A stretch of 64,000 nucleotides of DNA, from positions 62,001 through 126,000 of the forward strand of contig JACKCT010000008.1 in assembly GCA_020633895.1 (NCBI GenBank), given 5' to 3'. This DNA is from Deltaproteobacteria bacterium (GTDB lineage Bacteria; Lernaellota; Lernaellaia; JACKCT01). Of this stretch, positions 33,950 to 42,394 are shown piece after piece; within the stretch, counting starts at the first letter, position 1; each line of letters starts with the position of its first letter. A model generated the notes under the pieces. It saw nothing but the letters and a program-made list of their open reading frames with translations, was not told where the DNA came from and did not search any database. A program made the translations under genes and the position numbers.

Positions 33950-35049
33950 TCTATCTGAACGGATTCCGCGATCCCCTTGCCGCCGCCGCGTTGCGAGCCC
34001 GCATCGCCGATTCGGCTTCTCGCCTTTCCGCCGAACGCGGCCCGGTGCGCCTTATGGAAGTCTGCGGGTCGCACACGATGGCGATTGCGCGCTCCGGAAT
34101 CAAAGCCATGCTGCCGAGTAATGTCGAACTCATCAGCGGGCCCGGCTGCCCGGTGTGCGTGACGGCGCCGGGATACGTCGACACGGCGGTGGAGATGGCG
34201 CGACGGGGCGCGGCGATCGTGACGTTCGGCGACATGGTGCGCGTTCCAGGGACATCGACCACGCTGGCCAAGGAGCGGGCGCGAGGCGCGACGGTGCATG
34301 TCTGCTATTCGCCCGCCGAGGCGATCGCCCATGCGCAAAACGAACCGGATCGCGAGCACGTCTTCCTCGCCATCGGCTTCGAAACCACCGCCCCGGCCGT
34401 CACGGCGGTAATGCACCAAGCCGCGACGCACGGAATCCCCAACCTGTCGTTCCTGACCGCGTTCAAGTTGGTGCCCCCGGCGTTGCAGGCGTTGATGAAC
34501 GACCCCGACGTGGCGTTGGACGCCTTCCTTTGTCCCGCCCACGTCAGCGCGATCATCGGCGCCGACGCGTACCGCCCCTTCGCCGCGCAGGGGACGCCGT
34601 GCGTCGTGGCGGGTTTCGAGCCGCTGGACATTCTGGACGGAGTCGAGGCGATTCTTCGACAGATGCTCGACGGCCGATCGTTTGTCGAAAACCGCTACAG
34701 CCGCGTGGTCAAGGACGGCGGCAACGCCCGCGCCCAGGAATTGATGGCGCGCTATCTGCGGCCGATCGACGCCTCCTGGCGCGGCTTGGGGACGATTCCC
34801 GAAAGCGGCCTGGGCCTGCGCCCCGAGTTTTCGACCATCGACGCCGAGGTGCGCTTCGGCCTGCCGCAGCGGGAGGGCAAACCGAATCCGAAGTGCCTGT
34901 GCGGCGACGTGCTCAAGGGCAAGATCCGTCCGGCGCAGTGCCCGCTGTTCGGCACGGTCTGCACGCCGATACAGCCGATGGGGCCCTGCATGGTCAGCTC
35001 GGAAGGCAGTTGCGCGGCGGAATATCGCTACGCGAAAGGGGCGGCATGA
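33946..35049 (+). CDS. hypD: Hydrogenase maturation protein HypD
   Basis: HypD is the iron-sulfur scaffold on which Fe(CN)2CO is assembled. The 367-residue protein shows the family blocks MEVCGSHTMAIARSGI, LISGPGCPVCVTAPGYVD, FLAIGFETTAPAVT, CPAHVSAIIG and the C-terminal cluster cysteines (CLCGDVLKGKIRPAQCPLFGTVCTP, GPCMVSSEGSCAAEYRY). Both its start and its stop overlap neighbouring genes by four bases, so hypC, hypD and hypE are likely translationally coupled. Confidence 0.97.
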   Translation: MIYLNGFRDPLAAAALRARIADSASRLSAERGPVRLMEVCGSHTMAIARSGIKAMLPSNVELISGPGCPVCVTAPGYVDTAVEMARRGAAIVTFGDMVRVPGTSTTLAKERARGATVHVCYSPAEAIAHAQNEPDREHVFLAIGFETTAPAVTAVMHQAATHGIPNLSFLTAFKLVPPALQALMNDPDVALDAFLCPAHVSAIIGADAYRPFAAQGTPCVVAGFEPLDILDGVEAILRQMLDGRSFVENRYSRVVKDGGNARAQELMARYLRPIDASWRGLGTIPESGLGLRPEFSTIDAEVRFGLPQREGKPNPKCLCGDVLKGKIRPAQCPLFGTVCTPIQPMGPCMVSSEGSCAAEYRYAKGAA

Positions 35050-36053
35050 GCGCGGCAATCCAGTTGGCCCACGGCGGCGGCGGGGCGTTGATGCGCGAGT
35101 TGATCGACGCCGAGATCCGCGCCCGTTTTGCCGACGACGCCCTGGCGCCCCTGCCCGACGCGGCGATCCTCCCGTCTCCCGGCAGCCGTCTGGCGTTCAC
35201 GACGGACGCGTTCGTCGTTTCGCCCTTCGAGTTTCCCGGCGGCGACATCGGGCGCCTCGCGGTCTGCGGCACGGCCAACGATCTGTCGGTCGCCGGCGCG
35301 ATCCCACGCTATTTGTCCGTCGCGCTGATCCTGGAAGAAGGCTTGTCATTCGCCGCCTTGCGACGGGTACTCGATTCGATCCAAGCGACGGCCGCCGAGA
35401 TCGGAATGCGCGTCGTTACCGGGGACACGAAGGTCGTCCCCCGCGGGCAGGCCGACGGGCTGTACATCACGACCACCGGCATCGGCGAATTAATCGATGG
35501 ACTGCGCCTCGGGCCGGAGCACGTCCGCACCGGCGATCGCGTCATCGTCAGCGGCAACCTGGGCGATCACGGCATGGCCGTGATGTGCGCGCGCGAGTCC
35601 TTGCCCGTGCACCCCGCGCCGAAAAGCGACGTCGCGCCGGTGCATCCGCTGGTCGAGGCCGTCGCTTCGTTCGGCGACGCGGTGCGCTTCATGCGCGACC
35701 CGACTCGCGGCGGCTTGGCCTCCGTGGCGCACGAAATCGTGGAGGGTCGACCTCTCGCCATCGAATTGGACGAATCCGCCCTGCCCGTCGCGCCCACGAC
35801 GCAATCCGTCGCCGAAATCCTCGGCATGGAACTGATGCACGTCGCCTGCGAAGGACGAGTCGTCGCGGTGGTGGACAACACCGTCGCCGACGAGGTGATC
35901 GCGACATGGCGGAATATGCCCCAAGGGCGCGGCGCGCGGGTGATCGGCGACGTGGTGGACGGCAAGTCGGGGCGGGTTGTCTTGCGAACGCGCATCGGCG
36001 GACAACGTTTCGTCGATCGTCCCTCGGGCGAACTGCTGCCGAGGATTTGTTGA
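35046..36053 (+). CDS. hypE: Hydrogenase maturation protein HypE
   Basis: HypE dehydrates the carbamoyl group placed by HypF on its C-terminal cysteine to a cyanide donor. The protein ends PRIC with the required C-terminal Cys. The PurM-like ATP-binding fold is visible in LAHGGGGALMRELID, AFTTDAFVVSPFEFPGGDIG, CGTANDLSVAGA and VVTGDTKVVPRG, with RDPTRGGLASVAHEI further on. The ATG at 35046 overlaps the hypD stop. At 335 residues the length is standard. Confidence 0.96.
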   Translation: MSAAIQLAHGGGGALMRELIDAEIRARFADDALAPLPDAAILPSPGSRLAFTTDAFVVSPFEFPGGDIGRLAVCGTANDLSVAGAIPRYLSVALILEEGLSFAALRRVLDSIQATAAEIGMRVVTGDTKVVPRGQADGLYITTTGIGELIDGLRLGPEHVRTGDRVIVSGNLGDHGMAVMCARESLPVHPAPKSDVAPVHPLVEAVASFGDAVRFMRDPTRGGLASVAHEIVEGRPLAIELDESALPVAPTTQSVAEILGMELMHVACEGRVVAVVDNTVADEVIATWRNMPQGRGARVIGDVVDGKSGRVVLRTRIGGQRFVDRPSGELLPRIC

Positions 36054-36394
36054 TGCACGAAATGAGCGTCGCCGTCGCCATGATCGAACGCCTGGAGGAA
36101 TTGGTGCGGCAATACGGAGCCGAACGCGTAACCGATGTGACCGTGTCCATCGGCGCTTACTCCGGGATCGACGCCGAGGCGCTCAAGCTGTGCTTTCCCG
36201 TCGCCGCCAAGGGCACGCACGCCGACGACGCGCGACTCATCATCGAGTCGGTGCCGCTGACGCTGCATTGCCGGTCTTGCGACGGCCTGTGCCGTGTCGA
36301 TTCGCCGGTCCCGCTTTGCCTGTGGTGTCACGGCGCCGACCTGGAAGTCGTCGACGGCACCGAACTGAAAATCAAGTCAATGGAGGTCATCTGA
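36053..36394 (+). CDS. hypA: Hydrogenase nickel incorporation protein HypA
   Basis: HypA supplies nickel with HypB. The 113-residue protein starts with the nickel-binding MHE motif and ends with a zinc finger (CRSCDGLCRV and CLWCHG). The spacing of the zinc cysteines is the normal one. It shares single-base overlaps with hypE upstream and hypB downstream. Confidence 0.96.
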   Translation: MHEMSVAVAMIERLEELVRQYGAERVTDVTVSIGAYSGIDAEALKLCFPVAAKGTHADDARLIIESVPLTLHCRSCDGLCRVDSPVPLCLWCHGADLEVVDGTELKIKSMEVI

Positions 36395-37179
36395 TGTGCC
36401 TTGATTGCGGTTGCACCGAAGCCAACGCCGCCCACACTCACACCCATGCCCACGAGCACGGGCACAGTCATGAGCACGGGCATCATCACCATCATCACGA
36501 CCACGACCATGCCCATCATGAGCACGCCAAGTCGCGGGAGATCGTCGTTCAGGAAAATATCCTGGCCGTCAATGACGCCGCCGCCGCGCGGGTGCGGGCG
36601 CGCCTGGCCGACGCGGGAGTGATGGCGATCAATCTGATTTCGTCGCCCGGGTCGGGCAAAACCACCTTGCTGGAACGCACCCTGGAAAGCCTGCGCGAGC
36701 GCGTTCCGTGCGCCGTCATTGCCGGCGATCAACGGACCGACCGAGACGCCGTGCGCCTCTCCGACAAGGGCGCGCCGGTGCGCCAGATCGAAACGGGCGA
36801 CGCCTGCCATCTCTATGCCCAACAGATCGAAGCGGTTCTCGACGACATTCTCGCCGACGACACGCGCCTGCTGATCATCGAAAACGTCGGCAACCTGGTC
36901 TGTCCGGCGGCTTTCGACCTGGGCGAGCATTTCAAGGTCGCACTGCTGTCCGTCACCGAGGGCGAGGACAAGCCGATCAAATACCCGTCGCTTTTCCTCG
37001 GCGCGCCGGTCGTCGTGCTCACGAAATCCGACCTGATCCCCCATCTGGACTGGGACGACCGGACCGCGCGCGGATATGTGCGTCAGGTCAGGCCGGACGC
37101 GAAGATCTTTGAGTTATCCGCCAAGACCGGCGACGGAATGGACCGCTGGATCGAGTATCTGGAGGATCTGGCGAGGTAG
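36394..37179 (+). CDS. hypB: Hydrogenase nickel incorporation GTPase HypB
   Basis: HypB is the GTPase that drives nickel insertion. It opens with MCLDCGC, a high-affinity nickel motif, and a histidine-rich stretch (about residues 14-47, over 15 His) that can store nickel. The GTPase core follows: SSPGSGKTTLLE (Walker A), AGDQRTDRDA, LLIIENVGNLVCPAAFDLGE and VLTKSDLIPH. GGAGG lies 8 bases before the ATG, inside the end of hypA. It is the last gene of the hydrogenase set. Confidence 0.97.
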   Translation: MCLDCGCTEANAAHTHTHAHEHGHSHEHGHHHHHHDHDHAHHEHAKSREIVVQENILAVNDAAAARVRARLADAGVMAINLISSPGSGKTTLLERTLESLRERVPCAVIAGDQRTDRDAVRLSDKGAPVRQIETGDACHLYAQQIEAVLDDILADDTRLLIIENVGNLVCPAAFDLGEHFKVALLSVTEGEDKPIKYPSLFLGAPVVVLTKSDLIPHLDWDDRTARGYVRQVRPDAKIFELSAKTGDGMDRWIEYLEDLAR

Positions 37180-37185
37180 AATCCG

Positions 37186-38661
37186 ATGGAAGAAATCGCC
37201 CAATCGTCAACCCCGTCACCGACGCAGCGCTTCGACTGGGGCGCGTCCGCCGCGTTCAACGAGGATCTGCGCGAGCAGGAACTTTACGAGCGCCTGTGGT
37301 GGTTCGTGCGGACGCGGTGGGTTGCCGCCGGGGCGTGCATGGCGGCGGGCGGCCTGTTGTCGGCGTCATCCCTGCCTCTGGCCGACGCGGTACCCGCGTT
37401 TGTCCTCGCCGCGTTGCTGCTGGCCGCGTCCAACGCCGTTTACATTGCGTGGATTCGCCGCTCGTTTCGCATTCGCGAACGACGCCTTCCCCGCCGATTT
37501 GTTTTGACGCAAATGGCCGGCGACTTTCTGGTCTTGGGCATCCTCACCTACGCCGCGCCGCCGATCCGCCCCGCCCTGTTCGTTTTGTTCGTCACGCACG
37601 TCCTGCTGGCGACGCTTTTTTTCGAACGGAACATCAGCGCCGTCATGACGGGCCTCGGCGCCACTTTCGCCGCCGCGCCGCTGGTCATCGAACATGTCGT
37701 GCAGAGCCGACCGCCTGTCGAATTGAGTTCGCGCCTGGTGCTGATCATCGCCTTGGTCGGCTCGTACTACGCCGTGTGGTTTTTGTGCGGGACGATTACC
37801 GAGACGATCAAGGCCAAGGAGCACCAACTGGAGGCGGCCCATCGAGAATTGGTGCGCCTGGACCGGGAAAAATCCCGTGGGACGTTACGCGCCACGCACG
37901 AACTCAAGGCGCCGTTCGCGGCCATCAAAAGCTATGTCTACACCCTGCGCGACGGATACTGCGGACCGTTGCCGGATAAGGCGCAGGAAGTCGTGATGCG
38001 CATCGGCGATCGGTGCGACCGCCTGATGGAGAAGATCACCGACATCATCCAGCTCTCCAATCTCAAGACATTGGAGGCCGAGGACGCCAAATTCGAAACG
38101 ATGAGCCTTCGCGCGCTGACCGGTGACGTCGTGCGAGAGCTGATGCCGGAGGCCGAGGCGGCGGGCGTCTTGCTGAAGGAACCTTACCCGGTCGACGAGG
38201 TTTCCGACACCCACGAAATCGATACTTACGACGCGGACGGTCCGATCTGCGTTCCCGGTCCGACGCTGGTGCGCGCGTCGGCGGAAAATCTGCGGACGCT
38301 GATCTTGAACCTGGCGCGCAACGCCATTGCCTATTCGCCGGACGGCGGACGCGTGGATGTGTCGGTGATTCCCCGGGAACGCACGGTCACGCTGCGCGTT
38401 CGCGACCAGGGCATCGGCATCGCGCAAAAAGATCTGCCGCGAATATTCGAAGAACATTTCCGCTCGAACGAGGCGGTGCGCAAGGACCCGTCGGGCAACG
38501 GCATGGGCCTGGCGATCGTCAAGGAAGTCGCGCGGCTGCACGGCGCGTCCATCGAGGTGTCCAGCGAAATCGGTCGCGGGACGGAGTTCCTCGTGCATTT
38601 CGATGCGGCGCGCGAAACAAAGGGAGGTGGCGTCGATGGCGCGAATACTCATCGTGGATGA
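37186..38661 (+). CDS. Membrane-bound sensor histidine kinase
   Basis: Five membrane segments (about residues 42-205) form the only sensory region, with no periplasmic sensor or PAS domain. A short coiled coil leads into a HisKA domain with ATHELKAPFAAIKSYVYTLRDGYCG (phospho-accepting His) and a HATPase domain with NLARNAIAYSPDGG, VRDQGIGIAQKDLPRIFEEHF and GNGMGLAIVKEVA. The gene starts 6 bases after hypB, so it may be cotranscribed with the hydrogenase genes. Whether it senses hydrogen or redox state cannot be read from the sequence. The 3' end overlaps the response regulator gene. Confidence 0.9.
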   Translation: MEEIAQSSTPSPTQRFDWGASAAFNEDLREQELYERLWWFVRTRWVAAGACMAAGGLLSASSLPLADAVPAFVLAALLLAASNAVYIAWIRRSFRIRERRLPRRFVLTQMAGDFLVLGILTYAAPPIRPALFVLFVTHVLLATLFFERNISAVMTGLGATFAAAPLVIEHVVQSRPPVELSSRLVLIIALVGSYYAVWFLCGTITETIKAKEHQLEAAHRELVRLDREKSRGTLRATHELKAPFAAIKSYVYTLRDGYCGPLPDKAQEVVMRIGDRCDRLMEKITDIIQLSNLKTLEAEDAKFETMSLRALTGDVVRELMPEAEAAGVLLKEPYPVDEVSDTHEIDTYDADGPICVPGPTLVRASAENLRTLILNLARNAIAYSPDGGRVDVSVIPRERTVTLRVRDQGIGIAQKDLPRIFEEHFRSNEAVRKDPSGNGMGLAIVKEVARLHGASIEVSSEIGRGTEFLVHFDAARETKGGGVDGANTHRG

Positions 38662-39052
38662 CGACCTGGACATCATCGACAGCCTGCGCCTGATCCTGGA
38701 AGGCAACGGCCACGAGGTGCTGGTCAAGACGGACACGGAGCGCTTGAACGACGAGGTGCGTTCGACGTCGCCGGACCTGATTATCCTGGACGTGATGTTC
38801 CCGGAGGATTTTCAGGCCGGGTTCAAGGCGGCGCGACGGCTGCACAAGGATGCCGATCTGGCGCATGTGCCGATCCTCGTGCTCTCGGCGGTCAATCAGC
38901 GCAGCAATCTGTCGCTCAGCTTCTCCGAAAGCGACATCAGCGACGATTTCATGCCGGTGCAGGGTTTTCTGGAAAAACCGGTGGAGCCGCGTGTGCTGTT
39001 GGAGAAAATCAACGAAGTCCTACGCGGCGCGGCCTCCGACCACCCGGCTTGA
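38636..39052 (+). CDS. Receiver-only response regulator
   Basis: The 138-residue protein is a single CheY-like receiver domain: ILIVDDDLDIIDSL with the acidic pair, LIILDVMFPED with the phospho-acceptor Asp near 54, a Ser-containing LVLSAVN and the FLEKPVEP Lys. A loop of about 20 residues is inserted before the Lys (QRSNLSLSFSESDISDDFMPV). There is no output domain. The ATG at 38636 lies 26 bases inside the kinase gene behind GGGAGG. The target of the signal must be encoded elsewhere. Confidence 0.9.
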   Translation: MARILIVDDDLDIIDSLRLILEGNGHEVLVKTDTERLNDEVRSTSPDLIILDVMFPEDFQAGFKAARRLHKDADLAHVPILVLSAVNQRSNLSLSFSESDISDDFMPVQGFLEKPVEPRVLLEKINEVLRGAASDHPA

Positions 39053-39087
39053 CCGATCCGCTAGGGCGAAGTACGGACACGCCGCGC

Positions 39088-39102
39088 CCGGGAACTTCCC
39101 GG
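39088..39102. promoter_or_regulatory. 15-bp perfect palindrome ahead of the metal-efflux genes
   Basis: CCGGGAA-C-TTCCCGG is a perfect seven-base inverted repeat with one central base. It lies 36 bases after the response regulator stop and 14 bases before a likely -35 box. It could be an operator for a metal-responsive regulator or the stem of a terminator for the upstream operon. No T-run follows. Confidence 0.4.
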
Positions 39103-39116
39103 CAGGCGGAATTGTC

Positions 39117-39145
39117 TTGATCGGGGATTCGCTCGGGACTAGGAT
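39117..39145 (+). promoter_or_regulatory. Candidate promoter for the efflux operon
   Basis: TTGATC (39117-39122) and TAGGAT (39140-39145) are separated by exactly 17 bases, each matching four of six consensus positions. The GTG start of the first gene follows 36 bases later. The spacer is not lengthened, unlike promoters of MerR/CueR-type regulators. Confidence 0.4.
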
Positions 39146-39181
39146 ACCGTCGTCCGAGTCGGACGCGGGGAGATCGATCGC

Positions 39182-39577
39182 GTGAACAAGCTTGTCGCCG
39201 TTATTATCGCGCTTCTCATCGCGCCGGCCATGGTCTGGGCCTGTCCGTGCGTCGGAAGTTGTGCGATGAAAACGATGCCGACGACTCCCGCCCATCACGC
39301 CTGTGCCGACAAACCCTGCCACGCTCATCACAGCTCGGATTCCAGTTCCAAACCGGCCGCCCCGGCGCGTTGCGACTGTGCCTACAAGCTCGCAAAGGTC
39401 GGCGCCACGGCGCAAGTCGCCGCCGCTCCGGCCATCGATACCGACACCGTTTTCGTCGCTCCGATGAATGTCGCGTGGGGAATCACGTTCCCGGCCGCAT
39501 TCCCGTTCAGCATGCGCCCCGACCCGCCCCCGGAAAAATCCTTCGGGTATTTTCGAACCACCATCCTCCTCATTTGA
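39182..39577 (+). CDS. Small secreted Cys/His-rich protein, possible metal binder
   Basis: This 131-residue protein is not recognised. A signal peptide (MNKLVAVIIALLIAPAMVWA) is followed at once by CPCVGSC, then Met-Lys-Thr-Met, and a His/Cys cluster (HHACADKPCHAHHSS) and CDC. Such a density of Cys, His and Met suggests copper, silver or similar metal binding in the periplasm. The C-terminal half (about 80-131) is hydrophobic and Pro/Phe-rich. It starts with GTG and heads the operon of TolC-, CusB- and CusA-like genes, which supports a chaperone or sensor role. Confidence 0.65.
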   Translation: MNKLVAVIIALLIAPAMVWACPCVGSCAMKTMPTTPAHHACADKPCHAHHSSDSSSKPAAPARCDCAYKLAKVGATAQVAAAPAIDTDTVFVAPMNVAWGITFPAAFPFSMRPDPPPEKSFGYFRTTILLI

Positions 39578-39656
39578 TCCTTTTCGGCCACATGCAGTTG
39601 TGACCGCATAGGGATTCGTGCGCCGTTTTTCGGCGTCCAAATGAGGAGAATTTTCG

Positions 39657-40961
39657 ATGACAATTTGTCGTTTCGCCGGCGGGCGCTTGGCCCTCGCGGC
39701 GTTCGTGACGACGTGCCTTCTTATCGCTTTAACCGCGCCTCCGGCCACCGCCGCGGAGCCTGTCTGCGAGTCGGCCGACGCGGGCGGACTATGGACCCAT
39801 CAGGAGGTCGAGGCCGCGCGTCGACTCATCGCCGCCATGCACGAGAAGGAGCGTCAGGGCGCGTCATGGGACAATCCCATGTTCTCGTTCATTTACGACA
39901 ACATGCCCGTCGACGATCCCACCATGGGACAACACCCCATGAGCGGCCTGCAATTTCGACTCCGTCAGACGATTCCGCTGCCGGGCAAAAACGCGGCGCA
40001 AGTGGACGTGGCGCGCAATATGGGCGTCGAGGCGCGCTGGCAGTGCGAGGCGAAATTCATCGAACTCTCCGCATTGGCGGAACGAACGCGCTGGGAAATC
40101 GCCAAAGCGCGGCGCCTGCGGGAGATTGCCGTCGAACGGCGCGATTTCCTGCGACGCACCGTCGGCGCCGTCGAATCGGCGTGGCGGCAGGGGCAATCCA
40201 ACAGCGTCATGACACTGCGCATGCAGGTGATGGCCGAAAAATTGACGGAAAAGATCGACGATCTGACAGCCCGCGAGGCGTCGCTCGTCGCCAATCTCAA
40301 CGCGCTGCTGCAACGCCCCCTCGGCACGCCGATCGAGCCCCCCGCCCTCTCCGCCGCCGAACCCCCGTCGGAGGAATACGAAACACTCCTGCACGATATT
40401 CATCTGCATAGTCCGCATCATCAGCGCCTGCTCGCCTCGGTCGAAACGCAGCGCCTACAAGCGGCAAGTGCGGGGCGCAACGGTCTGCCGGACCCTTCAT
40501 TGATCGTCGGCTATCGCATCCGCGACGAAATCCCCGGCATGGATGAGGGCGACGACTTTGTCTCCGCCGGCATTGAGTTTCCAATCCCCTTCAACTACGG
40601 CGCCCGATTTGCCTCCGCGAAACGGGAGGCGCTGTCCCGTGCCGAATCCTCGCAGGCCGCCCACGACGCGCTGATGGACAAGACCGAGGGCGATCTTTCG
40701 GCCCTTCTGACGCGGTGGCGTCGGGCCTACGACCGGGCGGGGCGATTGGCGTCCGCGCTGATTCCGAGGGCAACATCCGCCCTGGATGCCGCGACCGCCG
40801 AATATCGATCCGGCCGGGCGGGCCTTTCGGCGTTGGACGATCAGCAGGCCGAGCTTTCGGAACTACGGACGATGCTCGCCGAGGCTCAATTCGAAACCCA
40901 CGACATGCAAATCCAACTCGCCGCCATGCGCGGTCGCGACGCGTCGGAGGTCGCCAAATGA
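39657..40961 (+). CDS. TolC-family outer-membrane efflux protein
   Basis: The 434-residue protein has a signal peptide (about 1-30, ending ATAAEP) and two homologous halves of long helices typical of outer-membrane efflux channels, with PSLIVGYRIRDEIPG and AGIEFPIPFNYGARFASAKREA as strand-helix transitions. SGLQFRLRQTIPLPGKNAAQVDVARN is the equivalent in the first half. It would form the outer-membrane duct for the CusB/CusA-like pump encoded next. GAGGAG stands 9 bases before the ATG, and the stop overlaps the adaptor gene start. Confidence 0.88.
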   Translation: MTICRFAGGRLALAAFVTTCLLIALTAPPATAAEPVCESADAGGLWTHQEVEAARRLIAAMHEKERQGASWDNPMFSFIYDNMPVDDPTMGQHPMSGLQFRLRQTIPLPGKNAAQVDVARNMGVEARWQCEAKFIELSALAERTRWEIAKARRLREIAVERRDFLRRTVGAVESAWRQGQSNSVMTLRMQVMAEKLTEKIDDLTAREASLVANLNALLQRPLGTPIEPPALSAAEPPSEEYETLLHDIHLHSPHHQRLLASVETQRLQAASAGRNGLPDPSLIVGYRIRDEIPGMDEGDDFVSAGIEFPIPFNYGARFASAKREALSRAESSQAAHDALMDKTEGDLSALLTRWRRAYDRAGRLASALIPRATSALDAATAEYRSGRAGLSALDDQQAELSELRTMLAEAQFETHDMQIQLAAMRGRDASEVAK

Positions 40962-42385
40962 ATTCGTCGATGAATCCCCAATTCAAGACTGCCTTGTACT
41001 ACCTCGTCGGCGCCGCGTTCCTCGCCGTGCTTGCCGTGGCCGTTTTCGAAAGCCCGAACTTGGGCGGCGATCCCAACGATGCCCCACAGACGGCCCATAA
41101 ACACGACGACGCGGCCGCGACACTCTACACCTGCCCCATGCACCCCCAGATCATCCGCGACGAGGCGGGCCAGTGCCCCATCTGCGGCATGGACCTGGTG
41201 CCGGCCGGTGACGGCGACGCCGTACCGATGGGCGCGTCAAACGACGCCATCGCGATCGATCCGGTGGTTGTGCAAAACATGGCATTGCGAACGGCAGCGG
41301 CGCGGCGCGGGGAATATATCCGCAGTGTGCGCAGCTTCGGCGAGGTGGACGTGGCCGAGTCGGAAGTGGCCGTCGTGAATCTGCGTTACTCGGGCTGGGC
41401 CGAGCGCGTTTACGTGGACGAGACCGGCGTCGCGGTCAAACGCGGCCAGCCGTTGATGGCGGTGTATTCGCCGGAGTTGGGCGCGGCGCAGGAAGAGTAT
41501 CTGTCGGCGGTGCGTGCCGATGGAGTGGACGGCGCGTTGGCGCGTTCGGCGCGGGAGAGGCTCGCGTCGTTGGGAATGGCGTCGTCGCTGATCGATAAGC
41601 TCCCGGGCAATGGCGAAGCGTACCGCCTCATCACCGTCTATGCCCCGGCGGCCGGTTACGTGCTGCACAAGAACGTCGTCGAAGGCGCGCGCGTCATGGC
41701 CGGGACGGACGCGTACCGCATCGGCGATCTGACGTCGATCTGGGTACGGGCCCAGGTCTATGAGCAGGACGCGCCGTCGGTGCATGTGGGGATGCCGGCG
41801 CGGATGTCGTTGTCGGGCAACCCCGATGAAAAATTCGACGGCGAAGTGGCGTTCGTCGATCCCGGCGTCGATCGCAAGACGCGAACGCTCGGCGTGCGTT
41901 TGGAGTTCGCCAATCCGGGCTTGGATCTGCGTCCCGGCATGACGGCCAACGTCGAGTTACAAGTCGAAAGCCGCGCGGACGCCTTGATGATTCCCACCGA
42001 TGCCGTCATTCGCGGCGGCAAACGCTCGTTGGTCTTCGTGGATGTCGGTCGTGGTCGCTTCGAACCGCGCGAGGTCGTCGTCGGCCCGCGCGGCGACGAG
42101 GGGAACGTGCCGGTCACAAGCGGCGTGAAGGAAGGCGAGATGGTCGTCGTTTCCGGCCAGTTCCTGCTGGATTCGGAAAGCTCGCTACGGGAAGCGGCGC
42201 GCAAATTTCTCGACGCCGGACGCAAGCAATCGGAATCGGCCGGGAACGCGGCCTCCGACACCCACGCGACGCACGACCACGTCGACGACACCTACTGGAC
42301 CTGCTCGATGCACCCCCAAATCATCCGCGACGAACCCGGTACGTGCCCGATTTGCGGCATGGATCTGGTCGAGCGCAAGCGCTAG
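40958..42385 (+). CDS. cusB: CusB-type RND periplasmic adaptor with a metal-binding motif at both ends
   Basis: This membrane-fusion protein links the inner-membrane pump to the TolC channel. The 475-residue protein has an N-terminal membrane anchor (about 12-30), then a heavy-metal-binding domain (YTCPMHPQIIRDEAGQCPICGMDL), beta-barrel and lipoyl-type hairpin sequences (VVNLRYSGWAERVYVDETGVAVKRGQPLMAVYSPEL, ITVYAPAAGYVLHKNVVEGARV) and a C-terminal tail carrying a second, nearly identical metal-binding domain (WTCSMHPQIIRDEPGTCPICGMDL). The duplicate is unusual. The ATG overlaps the TolC-family gene stop; GGAGG after its own stop serves the pump gene. Confidence 0.92.
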   Translation: MNSSMNPQFKTALYYLVGAAFLAVLAVAVFESPNLGGDPNDAPQTAHKHDDAAATLYTCPMHPQIIRDEAGQCPICGMDLVPAGDGDAVPMGASNDAIAIDPVVVQNMALRTAAARRGEYIRSVRSFGEVDVAESEVAVVNLRYSGWAERVYVDETGVAVKRGQPLMAVYSPELGAAQEEYLSAVRADGVDGALARSARERLASLGMASSLIDKLPGNGEAYRLITVYAPAAGYVLHKNVVEGARVMAGTDAYRIGDLTSIWVRAQVYEQDAPSVHVGMPARMSLSGNPDEKFDGEVAFVDPGVDRKTRTLGVRLEFANPGLDLRPGMTANVELQVESRADALMIPTDAVIRGGKRSLVFVDVGRGRFEPREVVVGPRGDEGNVPVTSGVKEGEMVVVSGQFLLDSESSLREAARKFLDAGRKQSESAGNAASDTHATHDHVDDTYWTCSMHPQIIRDEPGTCPICGMDLVERKR

Positions 42386-42394
42386 GAGGCGGCC

